Of a DNA stretch of 64,000 nucleotides, positions 25,011 to 37,100 are shown piece after piece. A model generated the notes under the pieces. The model was not told the DNA's origin. It did not search any database and saw only the letters and a program-made list of their open reading frames with translations. Position 1 is the first letter of the stretch, and every line of letters begins with the position of its first letter. The DNA comes from Symbiodinium natans. Its lineage: Eukaryota > Sar > Dinophyceae > Suessiales > Symbiodiniaceae. Location of the stretch: contig CAJNDS010000779.1 of NCBI GenBank assembly GCA_905221605.1, forward strand, positions 1,682,501 to 1,746,500. Direction: 5' to 3'. Both the position numbers and the translations under genes were made by a program.

Positions 25011-28000
25011 GCGCCAAGGATAAACGCCGGTCCGCTGAAGGCGAAGTTGGAAGAATTGGCGGGCTCCATGGTGAATGCGTCGCTTGGCAGACGTCATGCG
25101 GGGTTATGGTCCCCACTGCTACATGCCATGCCTGAAGGTCTTGTCTCAAGGTAAGAGTTTCGGGTCTCAGGGGCGATCGGGGAAGCTCAGAATACAGCGT
25201 TTTCCAGGCAGTCTGGGGCCATCATGGACGTCTTGGACTGCCTGACGCAGACGACAACGCAGGTGCACGGGGGTTTAGGGTTTACGGTTTAGGGTTTCAG
25301 GGCTTCAGGGGCTCTCACACAACTCACCTGGGCCTTGTCGTCTTGCCCTGTTCTCGTCTCACGATTTTGCAGATGTGCTTCCTGCCTCTTCCTCGCGGCG
25401 CGTGCGTCCCATGCGTCCATGAGATGGCAGCTTACATACCCAGATCTTCCAAACCCCCTAAATTTAGTTTTTATACCCTAAGATCTTCCAAACCCCCTAA
25501 ATTAAGGTTCATACCCTAAGTCATTGTAAGGATCCTTATTATGAATTAGGAGGGTAAATACCCCAATTAAGACTCGAAGTCCTTGGTTCGTCTTCTCTGC
25601 GCCATGACCGGGCAAAGCCATCATACCAACAGATCCGCTTCTGGTGCTTCTGGAGTTCAGGCATAAAGACCCTGCTGTAGCCATAAGCCCATAGCGTTCC
25701 AATCTGCACATATCCACGCCTTCCCAACGCCTCGGGTTTCCTGAAAAGGCAGAAACCTATAGACATCCGAATTCCATGCTCATTGTAGGCAACACAGCTG
25801 TGTTGACGTATTATGAGGATGCTTTTGGGTGGTGCAACTTCTGCAGTTCCTTGGAAAGTAGGCCTTGGAATTATTTTGCATGTGTGTTGTCTGGCTTTGT
25901 AGTGCGATCGGAACATAACTAGTTGGTGTGTGCATTCATATGTTAGTGTACTGTTGTTTTTGGTTTTGCAATGCAACCGTAACGGGACTCTGCCCTAAAC
26001 CCCAGCTCACTTGAGCGCAACCTGACGATATGGCGTGGTGGGGGCAAGTGGGGCAGTACAATCTGAATACAGCACCCCGAGGTTCTCCTTTTATTTGCCT
26101 TGGAAAGGCGGACACACGAGGGTGTGTGTGTGTGTGTGTGTGTGCTGAACACGCAGCGCATGCTTCCGTGCTGGTTTCGTGATTCGGGTTTACGGACACA
26201 CCCCAAGCCCCTGCAACAGTTGCCTGGGAACACGGCGGGATGAGACCAAACCTACAGCCCTAAATTCATTCAGGCTCGCTTTTCTAGGCGGCTTTGCGCT
26301 TTCGTGACTTGCAAGTACAGTATAGGTTTACAGGCGAGGGGTCTTACCAGAACCCAAATGTAAAAAACCGGGCTCCCCCCTGTGTGTCTAAACTCCAAGC
26401 CATATGCCCTATACCCGGATTCCTATTCCCAAAAGCAACGTAAGTGGAGGTCTGGCCACTGCCGAAGGCAGCCTGCGTGAACACTGCGTCAGAGGCGGTG
26501 CAGAAAGCACGGCGTGGTCTGAATCTTTGCCGCTGGTAATTTGGGGGCAGGAGGGAGAGAATGAGGGCTCCCTTGTAAGACCCTAAACCCTAAACCCTAA
26601 ACCCTAAACCGGGGGGACTCACGGCCCTCCGAAGCTGTGGCGCACACCAGAAGTCCCTGAAGAGTCTGCGCCACCAAGGATACCGCGCATCAACGCACCC
26701 CTGGCGAACGAGCTTGCGCTGCTTTCCATTCTGGATACTCGCCCTGATGAGCTGGGAGTTGGGACATGTTGGGACTGAGGGCTGCAGAGGTGACACTCTG
26801 TAGAAGGGTTTAGGGTTTAGGGTTTAGGGTTTAGGGTTTAGGGTTTATTTTGTGTTCAGGGCGTACAATGACCCAAGCTTTTTTTTTAGCATGTGATGGG
26901 ATTGCGCCCGGAACGTGAGCAGTGAACTCCCCCCCAAAACATGTTCTGGTAGTTCCTCGGGCCCTGTTTTTTCCACACGCTCAAACACGCAACCTCGAGT
27001 CTTAGAAAAATTGGCACCGAGCTGGTTTGAGTGAAACTCGGCCTCAGGCCATGCAGTAACCTGCTTAGGATATTTTCCATGTTCCCCTTAATTGCTGGGC
27101 TTTCAGAATCTTGTTTAAGAGTTGGCTTCACAGATTTTCAGGGGCCAACCTGCTTTTCAGGGGCCAAGAGGGTTTAGGGTTCAGGGTGTCGTGGATTTTT
27201 GCGGAACCCTAAAAAAAACTAAGAAAACCCGAAGCCCTAAACCTTTTTTGCATCCCCACAATCTCACGCCGGCAGTGCGGGTGGGGGAAACAGACCCTAA
27301 CCCCTAAAAAGGGTTAAGTGGGATGGTTTTTGGGGTTGATGCTTCATGGCCACCGGACCCGGATAAGGAATCTCAAATGAAGCTAATCAAACCCCATATG
27401 CCTTGGAAAGGCTCTCAGCTCTCAAAGCACAACTCACTACCTTTCTCCAGCTTTGATGCGTTTGCCTTGACCACGCGAACACCTGCAGGCATTACTGCAG
27501 ACTGCCCCCATGAACATCGACGGTCACCCCAGCAACGAGAAGGCAGGTTCTTTGTTATCTGGAGGGTTTAGCAAAACAGGCTTAGATTGGGGTATATCCG
27601 TGACAAGACAATCAGTGAAGGACGTAGCGTCTTTGATGCCCAGAGGTCGCCACAGATCCGAAGGTGGTTGGAGGTTTGCGCACTTTCGCGCGCTACTGGT
27701 GTATACAAGATGCATTGTGAAGATGATATACTTCTAGGCTTTATTTATCTGGAGAAACTTGAACAAAGTTATATACATATGACATATACATATACATATA
27801 CATATATATATATATGTATATACTTATTTATGTATTTACATATATTATGTATACATGTATATCTATATACAAATATGTATATATTACTACACCCCTGCTT
27901 TTGGGACTTTGAAACAACCTATCGGGCACAGGGCACGGCGGATCATAGAGGCAGCGTCTGCGGAGCAAGAGAGACGCAAGAAAGCTGAGAGCAACTTAAG

Positions 28001-29080
28001 CAACCCCAGGGTTTAGGGTTTAGGGTTTAGGGTTTAGGGTTTTAGACCTGCAGGAGACGCTGCCGTGTCCGCTGAACCCTGTACAGCAGCTGGTGAGCCA
28101 TTCCATTCCAAAGCATCAACACAAGCAGAACCCAAAGCAAGACCCCTCACCCAGACCCCCCCCCCCCCGGCAAAAAAACAAACATCCCACATCCCAGGCC
28201 CATCTGTCCACCTCGCAGCTAAGCAGCTCTCTGAAACCCCAAGACCCAAGACCCGTTCATCTCCAGGTTCTCCAGCGCATGGACATCTGCGTTCTGCGGA
28301 GCGGCATGGAGCTGGCAACCGCGGAAGTCAAGGGGGATATTGCCAAAGCCCGAAAGGAGTTGTCGAAGCAGAACAAGGTGGCCACCGGCAAGTTAAATGG
28401 CTTTCTACTAGTTGATACTAATTGCTTAAGAACCCCAAAAGAATAAAAAAACTAGAATCCTTATATTGCCCTTAAGGAAGAAAAGTTTTTTATTCTTGGG
28501 GGCTTCTTAAGCAATTGGTAGCTTTTGTTCGCCTTAAGAAGCCTTGGGAGCCCAGTGGCACCCTTGTCCCCTGCTTTTGGGTGCAAGGTTCCCTCATAAA
28601 ATGCCCAACCCAAATTTCGGGTTTAGGGTTTAGGGTTAGGGTTTAGGGTTTAGGGTTTAGGGTTTAAGGTTTAGGGTTTAGGGTTTAGGGTTTAGGGTTT
28701 AGGCGGTTTAGGCGGTTTAGGGTTTATTTTGATAGGGTTTCTGGGCTACCAAGAAGCCTAAACTGTTACGGGGAAGTTAGCGGAAACATCTCCTGAAAGG
28801 TGCTTGACAGTACTAGTTGTAGCCTGCAAAAAGACGCTTTGGGTTTTCAAGGTCGGACTGGACTGAGTATGTCTCAGGACTGTTGCGATCCTAAACCCTA
28901 AAAACTAAACCCTAAACCCTCAATAAACCCTAAACCGTTGTGGGAGGTGAGGTAATTTGCTGCTCATGTCAGTCAAGGGGTATGGCAAGTGCATTTTGTG
29001 AGTCAGGTCGCGATGCCAAGTCGGTTCGTCGTTTCTGTCGCTTTCGTTTTCTCTCTCCTTCCTTTTTCTCCACCGCTGGG

Positions 29081-29123
<43 letters not shown>

Positions 29124-30950
29124 CGAGAGACAGCCCAGAGCGGCTCCCTTCCCTGGGGGGGGGGTCATACGCCTAGCAAGCAAGCAAGCAAGCAAGACAG
29201 CCCAGAACTCTGGTAACGCTAATTTGTTATTGTTATGTTCTGCTGGCTGCCCTTTCCCTCCCCCCTGGAGTTTCAAGTTTGTTGGCGCAGATGGGCACAG
29301 GCTCAGGGGGCAGAGGTTCTGCCTGCGGGCACTTCAGAAGACTCAAGAAGCAGATGAGGAAGAAAAATGACCAGTGCGGGAATGACCAACCCTAAGCCCT
29401 AAACCCTAGAAAAAATCTAAATCTGGAGCTTTCCAGCCGAAGTGTGTGGCAACCAGGTGTCCAGAAAGCAAGGGAAGAAGTGGCTGGTTGGTGGACGTTT
29501 CGGCGCACAGAACCTTAGTTGCTGAGTGAGTACACTTTGCACTTTTTTGGATACCAGAATCCCCTATAGAACTGAAACTGTGCGCCTTCTGGGGGCTTAT
29601 ACCCTAAACCCTAAACCCTAAACCCTAAACCCTAAACCCTAAGCCTATGAACTCAGCAACTAAGGAACAACCAGCCGGTCACGGTCGGAAGGATCCTGAC
29701 GAAGCAGCGCGACCTGCCGCCAGAGGACCCTTGGCTGAAGAGGGAAGTCTTAGTAGTTTAGGGTTTAGGGTTTAGGGTTTAGGGGTTTGGGTTTAGGGTT
29801 TAGGGATACTAGAACCGCCTATAGAACTGAAAGTGTACGCTTTTTTGGGGAACTCAGAAACTCAGCAGTCACCCAAGCAGCAGCAATTTAAAGTCAACGG
29901 CCTGGGTACCAAGCACCAACAGAGCTGACCAATGCCAGCTGTCTTTTTTTGACTGCGACCCAAAGATCTGTTGAGGACATCTGTGCCATCATCGACATCC
30001 AGGCGCGACCGGGAAACTACACAGGTTGAGAACCAAGATCGTGAACCCTAAACCCTAAACCCTAAACCCTAAACCCTAAACCCTAAACTACCCTAAACTA
30101 CCCTAAACTACCCTAAACCCTAAACCCTAAACCCTCAGCCGCCTACATAAACGGAGTTTCCCCCTCAAAAGCAGAACTGGCGACCCAAGAGTTGGCAGCC
30201 TTTCGGGGCATTTCTCAGATGGCTTCCGCCTTGAGTGTCCATATACTCCTTATGGCCTTATGGTATAGACTTGGGCCTTTAGGGTTTAGGGTTTAGGGTT
30301 TAGGGTTTAGGGTTTGGGCAACCTCTTCAAGGCCCGACACAGGTACTTTATGGTTACATGGTCCGTTGGTTGTGCCTCTCCCCGAACTCCGAACCACAAG
30401 CTCCAACATCTCAGAGGGGGCCAACCCCTCCCCCCCCCAAAAAAAAATGAATAAAAAGCATGAATGAAAACAACAAACACAAGAAATCAACATAACAATA
30501 ACATAGTACATAAAATCGACATGAACGTAAATTAGAATATATATATATATATACGCATATAACCGTCCCCTCGTCTAAAAGGATGTCCAGGTAACTCTTG
30601 CTTGGAGGTTCATGGGTCCTGTCAAATTCTAAGTACGGTAGGGTGATAAGTAGGGTAGTCAATATCGTTCAGCTGGGTCAGCACTTGATCTAGAGTATGC
30701 ATATCCCCACGTATGTACCCCTAAACCCGAAACCCCAAACTCTAAACCCTAAACCATAAACCCAAAACCCTAAATCCCAAAATCTAACCCCAAACTCTAA
30801 ACCCCAAACCATAAACCCAAAACCCTAAATCCTGCACCGAACCTCAAAGCAGGGATAGCGGCAAAGGACCCCGATGTGCAGACCAGCCAAGCGCTGAGCA
30901 GCGACGAGGATGAGGATGACGACAAGAATAAGCAGGCGCCAGAGGATTGA
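25011..30950 (+). CDS. Unknown multi-exon protein with acidic C-terminus
   Basis: Not recognised as a known family. Phase-compatible exons are about 25011-25150 (PRINAGPLKAKLEELAGSMV), 25208-25262 (joined by a 57-bp GT-AG intron), 26635-26757 (PRINAPLANELALLSILDTR), 27489-27546, about 27580-27715 (SVFDAQRSPQIRRWLEVCAL), 27932-28010 (RRIIEAASAEQERRKKAESN), 28054-28092, 28267-28399 (DIAKARKELSKQNKVATGKL), possibly 29291-29388, about 29443-29509, 29665-29752 (VTVGRILTKQRDLPPEDPWL), 29976-30024 and 30853-30950, which ends SSDEDEDDDKNKQAPED and TGA. Exons 25011 and 26635 share an LWR...PRINA..L pattern and may be an internal duplication. The protein looks soluble, helical and charged. Joins around 27546-27932 and 28399-29443 are uncertain. 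The stop lies only 200 bp before the proposed start of the channel gene. Confidence 0.6.
28416..28521 (+). mobile_element. Inverted-repeat element, family C, right after a coding exon
   Basis: TACTAATTGCTTAAGAACCC ... GGGCTTCTTAAGCAATTGGTA, beginning 17 bp past the GC donor that ends exon 28267-28399. Confidence 0.8.
28544..28751 (+). mobile_element. Family B element enlarged by a telomere block
   Basis: TTGGGAGCCCAGTGGCACCC ... TTTCTGGGCTACCA, with target duplication AGAAGCC at 28537-28543 and 28752-28758. About 110 bp of TTTAGGG units (about 28617-28734) fill its centre, absent from other family B copies. Confidence 0.82.
29510..29664 (+). mobile_element. Introner, family D, GA-AG intron carrying a telomere block
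   Basis: Inverted ends CTTAGTTGCTGAGT...ACTCAGCAACTAAG flanked by GAAC on both sides (29510-29513, 29665-29668). Splicing at GA...AG joins GGRFGAQ to NNQPVTVGRILTK in phase. A block of CCCTAAA units (about 29599-29643) interrupts it; the sister copy at 11278-11379 has no block at that point, giving an empty-site comparison. Confidence 0.85.
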
Positions 30951-30952
30951 AT

Positions 30953-31082
30953 TAGGGCTTAGGGCTTAGGGTTTAGGGTTTAGGGCTTAGGGCTTAGGGT
31001 TTAGGGCTTAGGGCTTAGGGTTTAGGGTTTAGGGCTTAGGGCTTAGGGCTTAGGGTTTAGGGCTTAGGGTTTAGGGTTTAGG
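30953..31082 (+). repeat. Variant telomere block in the gap between two genes
   Basis: TTTAGGG mixed with TTAGGGC units, filling most of the 200 bp between the stop at 30950 and the next proposed start at 31150. Confidence 0.93.
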
Positions 31083-31149
31083 GACTTCTGGAGTTTCGGG
31101 CAATTAGAGTTACTTAAACTCTGTGTGTTTTGTGTTCTTTTATGTCGGG

Positions 31150-34075
31150 CATGTCATTGCATGAAGCTCCCAACTTCCTGGAGGTCATTCGCGGCGGTGA
31201 AAACTTTGCCTTACGCAGGGTATGTACGGCTGTGGGGCCTTAACGATGAGAATAGGGTTTGGGGGTCATGATTAGCACAAGTATGTAGGTACCCTGAGGG
31301 TCAGTCGTAGTAATTATTCCGACCTAAACCCTAAGCCCTAAACTATGCTTATAGCGCCCTTCTCCCGACCAAGCCCGCAGCGTGGTTTAGGTTTCAGGGC
31401 CACGGGTGAGGGAGACCTGTAGCAAGCAAAAAACAAACGGGTCATGGGTTACATGCCCTATGAACCCTGATAAACCCTTCAAACCCCTATAAATACAATC
31501 CTAAACAGAGGCCCCCCAATCCTCAGCCTTCCTGGAGCCAAAGCCTAGAGCCATTGTGAGAGATTTCAGGACTTGCGTTGGGGACCTTGTGCATGAGCCC
31601 CTCCTAATGTTGACCCCCCGCCCCTGCCCGTCATAATTCCCCCATACACTACAAATATAAGTATGACGGGAGGATTTAATATTACGCATGGGGTGGGGAG
31701 GGTTTAATATAAGAGGAAAGGGATTGTACATATTTCTGAAATCATGTGAGGGGGGGGAGCTGAAGGGAGATGTCCCTATGTTGTTTGCAACAAGGAGGAG
31801 TGGGCACAGGAGGGAAGGCCAGGCTTGGGGCCAGCGTCGTAAACCTTTGAGCCTCGTGCTGTTTTGCGCTTAGGGTCTGGCGCTGAGTGTGGTGGTTTAA
31901 TGCCTTGTGCGTTGAAGGTGCATGGGGGACGAGGTTCCTCGTTGTCTGGGGATGGCAGTTGCGTTTCTCGATCATGCAGGTCGTCGCGCGCCAACGCCAC
32001 ATGAGACGAAGGGACACCTGCTTGCCCTTCTGGGGTTGGGAGCCCATCCCTTTCCCTTCAGGAAGGGTTTTGGGCTTTGGGTTTTGGGCTTTGGGCTTTG
32101 GGTTTTGGGCTTTGGGTTTTGGGTTTTGGGTTCAGGGGTTTGGGTTCAGGGTTTAGGGAGCCCATCGCTCGTGGGAAGAGCGCAGATTGGCGACTGTCTG
32201 GGTTGGCAAGCGACGAAGGCTAGTGCTACAGGGGCCTGAATAAGTAGGATAGGGTTTTGGGGGTTCAGGCTTCAGGGTTTAGGGTTTAGGGTCTAGTAGC
32301 CCGGTAGCTTCAGCCACCAATCCGGAAGCAGTAAACGTAAACCGGTTAGGAACATGACCTTTAGGTTTGAGAGGTTAGGGGGTTAGGGGTTTTAGGGTTT
32401 AGGGCGAACCCTAAACCCAACAGATGCGCGATCATGCAAGATGTCTCAAATGGGCGGGTGCTATGTCCAGTAGCCTCAATGCACAGCTGCCCAAGCCCGG
32501 TTCTTCATAGACTGAAGGAGTTTCAGGGTGAACCTCCAAAACTAATGTAGCCCTAAACCCTAAATCCTAAACCCCTAAACCCCCGCCATTTGCGCCCAGG
32601 AAGATGTCCACATCTTGCCTCACAAGCCCGTTTTTGGCTCCATGGGGCCTCTGCGATTCCAGCTCAACATCCTGTTGCTTGCCTAACCCCCCCCCCCCCC
32701 TTCCGCAGCAACAAAAAAAAAGGTTGTGGGGCTTTATGGGTACTTAACTACTTAACTACTTATAAACTCGGGTTAGGACCTTATCTAGGTCGCACCCCCC
32801 CCAGCCCACCATTAAGAACCACCAGAGCTCAAGAGAGCCCTCTTGTTGATGCTTCAAGCATACTTGTAGGGGGGGAGGGGTCTATGTTTCCCTAAAACCC
32901 TAAACCCTAAACCCTAAACCCTGAAAAAGCCCCTAGGCCCCCAAAATAAACCCGTTGAGCCCTACAGCACAATCCCCTACCTCCATGCCACATCGTTCGC
33001 AGTTCCTGAGGCATTCTGGGTAGTCCGAGATACAGAGATCTGTAGTTTGCTACTATTTGCTCATAAGACCCCCAAAAAAGCACGAAATCTTCTTCCTTAC
33101 AATTTTAAGGGCCATATAGGGATGATTGTCTTATCTTCTTCCTCATAAGGGTAACATATGGATTACTATAAGGGGGATTTTTCGAGGGACGGTTAGTCCA
33201 AAACAACCCTTTCAGAATAGTTAAAATGTAGGGTTTTTTGTTGTTCTCTTCGTTCGCACAGGTCATTCATGTAGTGTCCAGATAGTGTTCACTGGTGATG
33301 AAAAAGCCCTCATGATAAGATCTGTTCATGGGGCTTTTTTTCCATCACCAGTAAACATTAAAACGAACATTAAAAGTAAGTGCTATTAAGTGGCAATAAA
33401 GGACTAATAAAAAGGCCCCCACTTTGTTCCCAGAATATTATAACTTATGCGGTCACATGTTCACTTATGTTTATTATATTGTGCTCTCCTCGTACAATAT
33501 CCGTATTAAGACCTCGTTCGTACGCTATTAATATGATCACACGCACGAAGTTTGCCACAATATTAATACTGTTCTCGCTTCGTCTTTGCCTCACGCCCAT
33601 AGTATACTCACAATGCCGTGTTCACAAGGCGTGAATTGTAAAATTAAGGGCGTGAAAACGAGTGAATGAATAGATGAAAAAGCCCCTTAGAAGGACTCAT
33701 TAACAGACGGGCTTTTTCACATTCACATCGTTCACTCCCCCAAAACCCATTAAGAATATCAAAACAATTGAAAGTTCTTAAGCGAGTGGTAGTTTGAGGA
33801 CTTAGACTTGCAAGGGTTCTTGGGTTCAGGGGCGAACTTAGAGTCGGAGACTAGGATTTCCCCAATGCAGTGGGTTTAGGGTTTAGGGTTCAGGGTTCAG
33901 GGTTTAGAGTTTAGGGTTTAGGGTTTAGGGTTTAGGGTTGCGCCTTTGAGGCAATACATCCTGGACTTCTCCAGCCTGCAGCAGGACACCATCGATGAGT
34001 CAGAGGAGCGCAGGATGCGGGAGGAGCCTAGGCAGATGTACCGTAACGTGCCATTGTGATTTCGAATTTATACGA

Positions 34076-34147
<72 letters not shown>

Positions 34148-37100
34148 AAGTGCTACATAAAAGTAGAAACATACTGTTGATGTTATGTCATGTTATACTA
34201 TACTGTGGGCTCAAAAAAACACTAGGTACTTTGTAAACAACAAATGTTTTACATCCTGCCACATCGGTCTAAGCGCTCTGAACCTCGAGAGTCGCAAAGG
34301 CAGAGGGGGCATCGGTTGTGCCAGTTGGGGAATCAGGGTTTAGGGTCCTCTTCAGGATTCAGGAGTTTAGCGTTTTTTGTTGGTCACGTTTGCGGCAGAT
34401 GGGTTTTGAGAGCCGTTTCAGGTTGCCGTCTTTTCTGCAATCGTCTGTGCCATAGGTTCAGAAGCATGTGTGTGGACTCGTCCGCATACTCCAAGGAAGA
34501 GGAGAAGCAGATGGAGAAAACTCTTGAGGACCGGGACGCCGGCTTGAATGTCGAGAAGGTGCTGATGAGTTCGGGCGAGACCATCAGGCTGGATAACAAG
34601 TACATCAAGAGCAACTTGGCTTCGACGAAGTCCCCAAACCCCAAACCCTAAACCCTAAACCCTAAACCCTAAACCCGCGTCTAGGTTTAGGATCTGACAT
34701 GGGATGTTCGGGTTCCGTTCTAGGACCCAGTGCCATCTTTTCTCTTTTTTTTTAGGGTTTGGGTTTCCTGTAAGCCAAAAAGGGCACCTTATTCCCAGGC
34801 TACTCTCTTGGGCCTAGTTTCTGGAAGAATGAGCCGAAGAATTACATGCAAAAGCAGCTCTCGCTAGTGCATGAACGGTTGTTTGGCAATCATTCAAAGG
34901 GTAGTTACCATGGATCTTCTATAATAGGGTAGTTCCATTGGCCCCTAAAATGGTCCCTTACCTCCCTTAAAGTGTTCTGAAGTACGGGCCTCTTGGGCTC
35001 TATGGGGCACATGAGGGGTATATATGAGCCAGCATAGGCGCACCCCCAACCCCCCCCCTCCCCCCCCCCCCCCCCCACCCCCACCCCCCCCCCCCCCCCC
35101 CCAATGGTGGGTTTTGGGTTCCGCCCCCCGCCCCCCCTTTCCGTGGTTCATGCGCTTGGGGTCTAGGGATTTTTAGGGTTAGGCTGTGCAAAGCAGGCCA
35201 GATGCAAAAGGGTTAGGCTGTAGACTGTAGAGTTCAGGATTTTCACTCTGACCCCCTTGCTCCTTTGGTTCACTGGTTTACAGTTCAATTAGGGTTCAAG
35301 GTGTTTGGTAATGGTAGGTTTACGGTTTACCCTCTCCCCCCTGTGGTTCGTGGGTTTGGTTCAGGGTTCAGGGTTAAAGCAGTTAAGGTTTCGGGTTTAC
35401 CCTTCTCCCCGCCTGTGGTTCATTGGTGGGTTTGGGTTTTAGGGCTTTGGGCTTTAGGGTTCAGGGTTTGGGGTTTAGGTTGAGGGTGTCTCTCCCCCCC
35501 TCCTTCCCCCCTCTCGCCCCTCCCTCCCCTCCCACCCCCTCCCTCCCCCCCTCCCCCCCCCTCCTCCCCCCCTCCCGCCCCCCTCCCTCCCCCCCTCCCT
35601 TCCCCCCTCCCTCACCTCATGGTCTTCGTTCATGGTGGGTGTTGGGTCCCTTCCCCTTTTCTCTGTGGTTCATGGTCTGTGCTTCATGGGTTAGGGTTTA
35701 GGGATTTCCCCCTGTGGTTTGTGGGTTGACGGGGGGGTCGGCTACGCGGAACGCGGGCGCGTATAGGGGGGGGGGGGGGGGGGCCCTTTTAAGGGCACAG
35801 ACTAAGGGACCATGCAACTACCCTTAGAATCATCTTCTTCCCAGGTATGGAGGAGATCAACAGCAACACCGACGGCTCCAGCGAATTGCATGAAAGCGAC
35901 GGCACACCCGCGGGAAGCAATCTCAGCAACTTGGCCCCGCCAGAAGACCCTACCAACCATGAGTCCTGGTCCTGTTCTAGGGTGGCGCGTGTTATGGCAT
36001 CATGTTCATGCGGTACCGCTCAACCCGGGTCACAAGGTAAGATCATTAGCTATTTGACGCTAAAGCTGGAGCGAGGAGTGAGAGAGAGCGGAAGAGCCTG
36101 CGAATACGGGTGCTGCTTTTGGATGAGTTCGCTTCGTGCGTCCGTTCAAGAAAGTTTGGCTTTTTCCTTCCGCACAATTTGCAGGTTGTATGGGGTGTTG
36201 GGTGAAGCGTGCGTTGCTTCGCAATCTTTACATCTAAAAAGACATGCTCCTTTGCAGAGGCAGAGGGCCGAGAATTGGGGAAAACTAAGGCAGCAACGAT
36301 GTAAAGTCACCCGCCTCGCACATGGGTGGTGCAAGGAGCCAAAGGCATCGCGAGCAGTCCATGGACAGACCCAAGTTTGGTCGACTCGCCAGCTGCTGCA
36401 ATTGGGTTCTTCTCAACTTGGGCTGCCTCCGTGGTGGTGACCATGGTAATGACCGGATGAAGCAACGGGTGGCCCGCAAGTTCCGTGAACTGGACGAGGA
36501 TGGTGAGGGAATCTCCCTGGCAGACGTGGCCACGCTGCTGACCGACGTTCTCGGGCGCAAGCTGGACCGAGATGCAATGTTGCGACTAGCTGCCAACGTC
36601 TTCGACAACTCCGAGAAATCGGAGCAAGACCTGCTGCAACTTGCAGATGTCCTGAAATCACTCGAGGCCGTGACGGCGGACTTCAACGCCTTGGTCAAAC
36701 GTCGGGAGCAGCACAGCTCTGGGCAGACCGCCAATGATGGAGAGATGTCCTGGGCCTGTGTTCAGCGACTGTCAGGCTTGGTTCTGTCGCCCGACAGCTT
36801 TTGGCTCAAGATTTGGGACACCCTGCGGCGGCTCGTGATCATCTACATCATGCTCGAAGTCCCGATGCGCTTTGCCATAAGCAACGTGGACATGTTGCCG
36901 GAGCCGAGCAGGACGATTCTCCTAGTGGTCAACATCTCCTTTGATGCTTTCATGTTTCTCAACATGCTGCTGACCTTCATGCGGGGATATGTCCAGAGCT
37001 CTGGCGTCACAGTCATGGACTTTCATCAAATTCGCGTCCGTTACCTCTTGGGAGCCTTCAGCTGGGATGTATTCGCCTGCTTCCCAATTGATCTTCTGGT

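Noticed and set aside
28920-29276. Open frames with SLSLSL or RERERE runs (also at 19907-20413, 61437, 62595, 63305)
   Set aside because: Translations of GA/CT microsatellites.
36285-36734. 149-codon open frame on the - strand
   Set aside because: Shadow of the channel exon 36290-37124, Ser/Arg-rich with no motif.
36795-36815. TTTTGGCTCAAG as a relict of the dinoflagellate spliced leader
   Set aside because: It lies inside the coding frame of the channel (SFWLKI) and lacks the rest of the leader.
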